Shown piece by piece: positions 60,220-64,000 of a stretch of DNA of 64,000 bases. The DNA is from Ananas comosus (taxonomy: Eukaryota > Streptophyta > Magnoliopsida > Poales > Bromeliaceae): assembly GCF_001540865.1 (NCBI RefSeq), contig NC_033639.1, positions 7,986,432-8,050,431 on the forward strand, read 5' to 3'. The notes beneath the pieces are model-generated. The model was not told the origin of the DNA and searched no databases. It worked only from the letters and a program-made list of their open reading frames with translations. A program made the translations under genes and the position numbers. Position 1 is the stretch's first letter. Every line of letters starts with the position of its first letter.

Positions 60220-63200
60220 CTCATTTTACTTTCTGTCTAGTCTTCTATTTAATAATTATATTTTTATAGATCATAATAAATTAAATCAAAATTTTTATTT
60301 AAAATTAATTTTAAAAAATAATATAAATCAGTAACACGAAAAACTTACAAAGTAACTCGATATAAAATTGTATAATATTAAAACAAATAGAGAAGTAAAA
60401 ATATTATTAGAGGAGTAAAAATATTATTGTTACAATCCGTGCATCGCTGGCTACTTGCTTTTATGATGTTTATTGGAGTCTTAGTTTGGTTTGAGTCTGA
60501 TTTGGATTTACAAAGATATATTGTTTATTATGACTTGTAATGTTTATGGTTTAATCTAACCAAGTTTCTAATCATGGTGTATTCAAGCAGTTTTATTTTC
60601 TAACTGCTTTTTTTCTTTGCCATTTTCTGATGATATTTAGGCATGTGTTCTTTGTGGATATGGTGGAGGAGCTATGACTCGGGCAGTTAAAAGCCAAAAA
60701 ATTGTGAAAAGTCTGCTAAAACGTTGGGAAATTGGAAATGGGTCCAGTTTGAAATTTGTTCCTCCATCAACAACTATGAACGCTGAATGTGATGTTAAAG
60801 TGAGTTCATTTGATGAAGCATCTGAACATCGTAAATATGGTTTTATTCCTCCGTGTGGAACGATAAGCTCCAATGTCCTCCCTAGCGCTGGTGTGGAAAT
60901 AAATCTGAAGCAAACAAATGAGACTCAACAGTTGGGCGAGATGCCAAGTAATTTTGAGACATTTAACAGTATTATTGCTGGCTTATTTGATCCCACTGTG
61001 ACTCAATGGGTTCATATGGTTTGTGGTCTTTGGACGCCTGGTACTCGATGCCCTAATGTTGACACAATGAGTGCGTTCGACGTGTCTGGTGCTTCACCTG
61101 CTAGGAAGAATGCTGTAAGTTCTTGACATTCTGAATGGTCATGAAATCTCTAAATATTAAAGGGATAATATTGCAGGGATATGTATAAGAAAATATCTTT
61201 AAAAGCAAGTATGGATGATTTATTTTTATCGTCTTCATAACTGTGGAATGATCTTCTGTCTTTAATGATATATTTTCTTACTCTGGGATTATAATTGCAA
61301 CTTTTATGATCTATAGTTATGCTCAATGTGTAACCGACTGGGGGGTTCATGCATCATGTGCAGAGTTTCAGATTGTTTTGTAGTATTTCATCCTTGGTGT
61401 GCACACCAGAAGGTATGTGGCAAGTGTAGTATTTGCACATGAACTATTTCCTTCCTAACTAGATGCTACCGCATTCTTAGCTAACATCCTATCTCGTATT
61501 TTTTTTTCCATGAAATCAAGTTTTTGGTAATATGTGCATTACTATTGCCTATCGTAGTGTTTATCATTTTTTCTTGTTATTTGGTTTTCTGGTGGAAACT
61601 AAGTTTTCTTTGTTGGTTTGAAGTTGGGCCTTGTATATCCATTGAGTTGCATGGAATTTTAGTCAAAAAAGGAATTGAAGCATAACTGGAAAAGGCCTAA
61701 ATGTATATCTTGTAGACAGCAAGTTTCCACAAATATTGCTTGGTCAGATGATAATCGTAATCCTCTTAAATGTTGTAAGGTGCCCATGTGCCGTTTACAG
61801 TAACTATTCTTTAACATTGTAGGGTTTACTCCAAAGCGAGGTAGAAGGTGATGACGATGACAAGGTTGGTTTTTATGGGAGATGCCTGAATCATGCAGTA
61901 GTTAACATTTCCGACATTGATAGTCATCATGTGGATCCCGAGGAAGAATTTCCAATAAAAGGGGACTGGACTTGTGCTCGCACAGAGGTATTCAATCGGA
62001 ATTTTTTATGCAATCCTTCTTTATTCCTTAAAAATTCTACGAGACCTGCTTAATTTAAGCTCACTTTGTAGGGTTTTAGGGGCCGGAAAAGAGAGGAAGG
62101 ATTCAACCCGAATTACAAGAATCCTCACCATGAAGTTGGAGGATGCATTGTTTCTCAGGAACAAATCAATGCGTGGCTCCACATTAATGGTCCGAAGTCT
62201 GTTAGAGGGGTACTAAAACCGCTCTGTTTAGATGTTGAATATGATTACCGGGTAAGTTATTAATTTCCTTATAGTTTTCTGAATTGATTCCAGGAATAAT
62301 ATGTTCTTCAAACTCTCTGGAAGATCTATACCATTCCTACATTATCTCCATTACTTTCTTGCTCATCAATTGTTTAGGTTGACAAGTAACAAAACTAAGC
62401 GCATCTACAAACAACTAAAATACTTTGAGCACATGCGTCTTCCAAGAACCTCTCTTCATATGGCAACCATCTTAGATGGAATCAAAATGTATATTGTTAG
62501 TTTGATCTACGTCATTTAAGACATCCACAGAGTAAACTTCATAAATTTTATAAACATTTTATATAGATATCAAGTTATACGAAGCGTGAACAGTAAAAAA
62601 GAGGACTACTGTTCCTATCATAAAATTAGGTTTCTGAAAATTATGATTATTGAGTATAGTGATCATAGAGTTGTAGATAGAAACAGCCCAGGGATGCTCA
62701 AGTTTTTGGTGAGTTTGGTTGACGATACTGGTTAAAACTCAAAGATGTGGATATTGAGTTGATGAGTATGTTTACTAGAGAATACAGAATAGCAACTGAT
62801 TTTCTACGGCAGAAGTTACTTATAGTACTCATGGAGGACGAGGTACTCGCAGTATTATGGAAGATCTCATCATGCACTGCTAAAGAGTGAAAAGGGATAT
62901 GGTAAAACTTAGTGTGGCAGAATTTTGCCCAAAATGAAGCCAAGTTGGGGACGAAAATCTACATATCCAACCAAAAAATTTGAGCCTAATGGGAAAATCG
63001 AAATCACTGTTCTTACGACCGAGTTTATTCTTTATTGGAAGCTATAATCAGCTCTAGAATGTTCCTGTACTGCTTAATTGTGCCATGAATGTGATTTTTC
63101 TTCCATTTACAGAAGGAATATATTCGGTACAAGCAGTCAAAGGGCTGGAAACATTTGGTAGTTTATAAATCTGGCATTCATGCACTTGGTCTCTACACAT

Positions 63201-63653
63201 CGCAGTTCATTGCCCGTGGAGCTATGGTAATTCAACATAGCTATGTTGTAATTTGTATCACATATGATATCCTAATATGGGGAAAGCCATTTCCTTCATT
63301 CTTGTTACTTCCCAGGTAGTTGAGTATGTGGGGGAAATTGTTGGACTCCGTGTTGCCGATAAACGAGAAATCGAATACCAGTCTGGGCGCAGATTACAGT
63401 ATAAGAGTGCGTGCTATTTCTTTAGAATCGACAAGGAGCATATCATCGATGCTACTCGCAAAGGTGGGATTGCTCGATTCGTTAATCATTCATGCCAGGT
63501 ACGACTAATATACTCCTGTTTTTTTCTTTGTCCTTCTGTATACTTTTAACTGCTGCTACTAAAGCTCTAACCATAGTTTCTTTCACAAATTTAATGAAAT
63601 ATGATCAGCCAAATTGCGTTGCTAAAGTGATCTCAATCAGGAACGAGAAGAAG
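50552..63653 (+). CDS. Trithorax-type SET-domain histone methyltransferase (3' end outside window)
   Basis: Eighteen exons: 50552-50674, 52109-52757, 53159-53247, 53316-53405, 53861-54611, 54930-55901, 56596-56716, 57370-58898, 59083-59218, 59320-59434, 59514-59597, 60641-61114, 61317-61412, 61823-61987, 62072-62251, 63113-63226, 63316-63498 and 63609-63653. All are GT-AG and in phase, giving 1,972 codons so far. The start is CGCCATGGA. Residues 258-340 form a Cys/His module ([37 protein letters not shown]). 890-945 is a Cys cluster (CNCT, CPACHVC). About 1502-1548 is a PHD finger (CCVC, CSQC, HQAC, CWSC). 1554-1770 is an extended PHD (CVLC, HMVC, CSMC, HPWC, C..H). From about 1866 is the SET domain ([19 protein letters not shown]). 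The family methylates histone H3, mostly K4. Unlike ATX1-5, no PWWP or FYR domain is visible. The remaining SET and post-SET residues lie beyond 64000. Confidence 0.92.
50813..51145. repeat. Degenerate tandem duplication in intron 1
   Basis: Blocks AGTTCCGAAGTGCTTCTGGG / AGTTCCGCAGTGCTTTTGGG, CTAAATTAC(C/A)(G/A)AAACAG and GGGAATGC...GCTTT(A/G)GAGCCC recur about 140-170 bp apart within the first intron of the SET-domain gene. Confidence 0.65.
51440..51925. mobile_element. Possible LTR fragment in intron 1
   Basis: CGGGTTACCAGTAAGTCATT, a CTATTTATAGGAGG TATA-like site (about 51645) and repeated AAAAGACGTATTC/AAAGGACAC phrases resemble plant Copia LTR sequence. No defined ends or duplication. 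Confidence 0.3.
56786..57122. mobile_element. MITE in intron 7
   Basis: The left end AATGGCCCGTTTGACACCTA is mirrored by GTGTGCCAAACAGTCCCTAA at the right, about 335 bp, within the intron between exons 7 and 8. It does not interrupt coding sequence. Confidence 0.5.
60184..60216. repeat. (TA)n microsatellite in intron 11
   Basis: About 33 bases of TA in the 1,043-bp intron between the PHD and extended-PHD exons. Confidence 0.9.
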
Positions 63654-64000
63654 GTAACTAACTCTTTCTTGTTTTTATTTTGTCCTGGGAATATTTCCAT
63701 ATTTTCGCCTAGAAAATTACACATTTGCTTAATTTTCCCTCAGAAATCAGAATATGCATATTAATCGCTCAAGAAGTGATTCGTTATATACAATAATACA
63801 AACATACGTACGCCAGCAGTTGCACCAACAATAGTGGCCTTTATATATCTTTTTTTTTTTTTTAATAATGAAAACCGAGTTACACCATGAACCCGATTAC
63901 TCCGCATATAAGACTATTTTGTGTGAAATTGAACTATAAAGGTGTATATATGGAACAAAAAAACAAACAAATGGATCTTTATACAATTCTTCTCTACAAT
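63654..64000. other. Start of a further intron of the SET-domain gene
   Basis: Begins with the donor GTAACT. I see no segment encoding the expected next SET residues, so the following exon must lie beyond the window. Contains a T-run at 63849-63863. Confidence 0.6.

Overview
The window is nuclear DNA of a flowering plant, very probably a non-grass monocot. It has long AT-rich intergenic stretches packed with small transposons, genes with GT-AG introns, a very GC-rich first exon on one gene, (GA)n/(CT)n tracts in gene leaders, and plant-only gene families. I cannot name the species. All gene models were built by eye from reading frame and splice consensus. Every internal exon junction in the models below keeps phase.

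Layout: (1) 0.66-1.5 kb, minus: a broken gene joining a ubiquitin-like segment to a Myb/SANT-like domain, with two in-frame stops. (2) 2.7-10.2 kb: a nest of transposons, including two foldback elements, a 634-bp TIR element with a GC-rich core, a hAT-like element and a 2.4-kb solo LTR with a 5-bp target duplication. (3) 11.25-12.68 kb, plus: an AVT6-type vacuolar amino-acid transporter whose leader is a three-copy tandem repeat. (4) 12.7-22.2 kb: gene-poor, with MITEs and a tRNA-derived SINE. (5) 22.41-23.05 kb, plus: a SAM-domain protein. (6) 27.97-28.33 kb, minus: a small serine-rich protein. (7) 30.37-35.04 kb, minus: an eight-exon plastid methyltransferase, with a hAT-like element inserted about 210 bp upstream of its start. 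(8) 38.46-39.04 kb, minus: a three-exon secreted-peptide precursor of RGF/GLV/CLEL type with a divergent C-terminus. (9) 39-50 kb: gene-poor, with two more SINEs, foldback families, a tandem repeat and an N-marked assembly junction. (10) 50.55 kb to beyond the window end, plus: a large trithorax-type SET-domain histone methyltransferase (18 exons and 1,972 codons visible) with PHD, extended PHD and SET domains.

The genes show no operon-like or pathway link. They are ordinary dispersed plant loci: a vacuolar transporter, a plastid enzyme, a secreted signalling peptide and a chromatin regulator. I found no clearly new multi-gene system. The items most worth following up are the ubiquitin-like/Myb-SANT relic, the atypical RGF-like peptide, the unusual domain set and altered GxG motif of the trithorax protein, the triplicated leader of the transporter gene, and a small TIR transposon family with 7-bp duplications and a GC-rich core.
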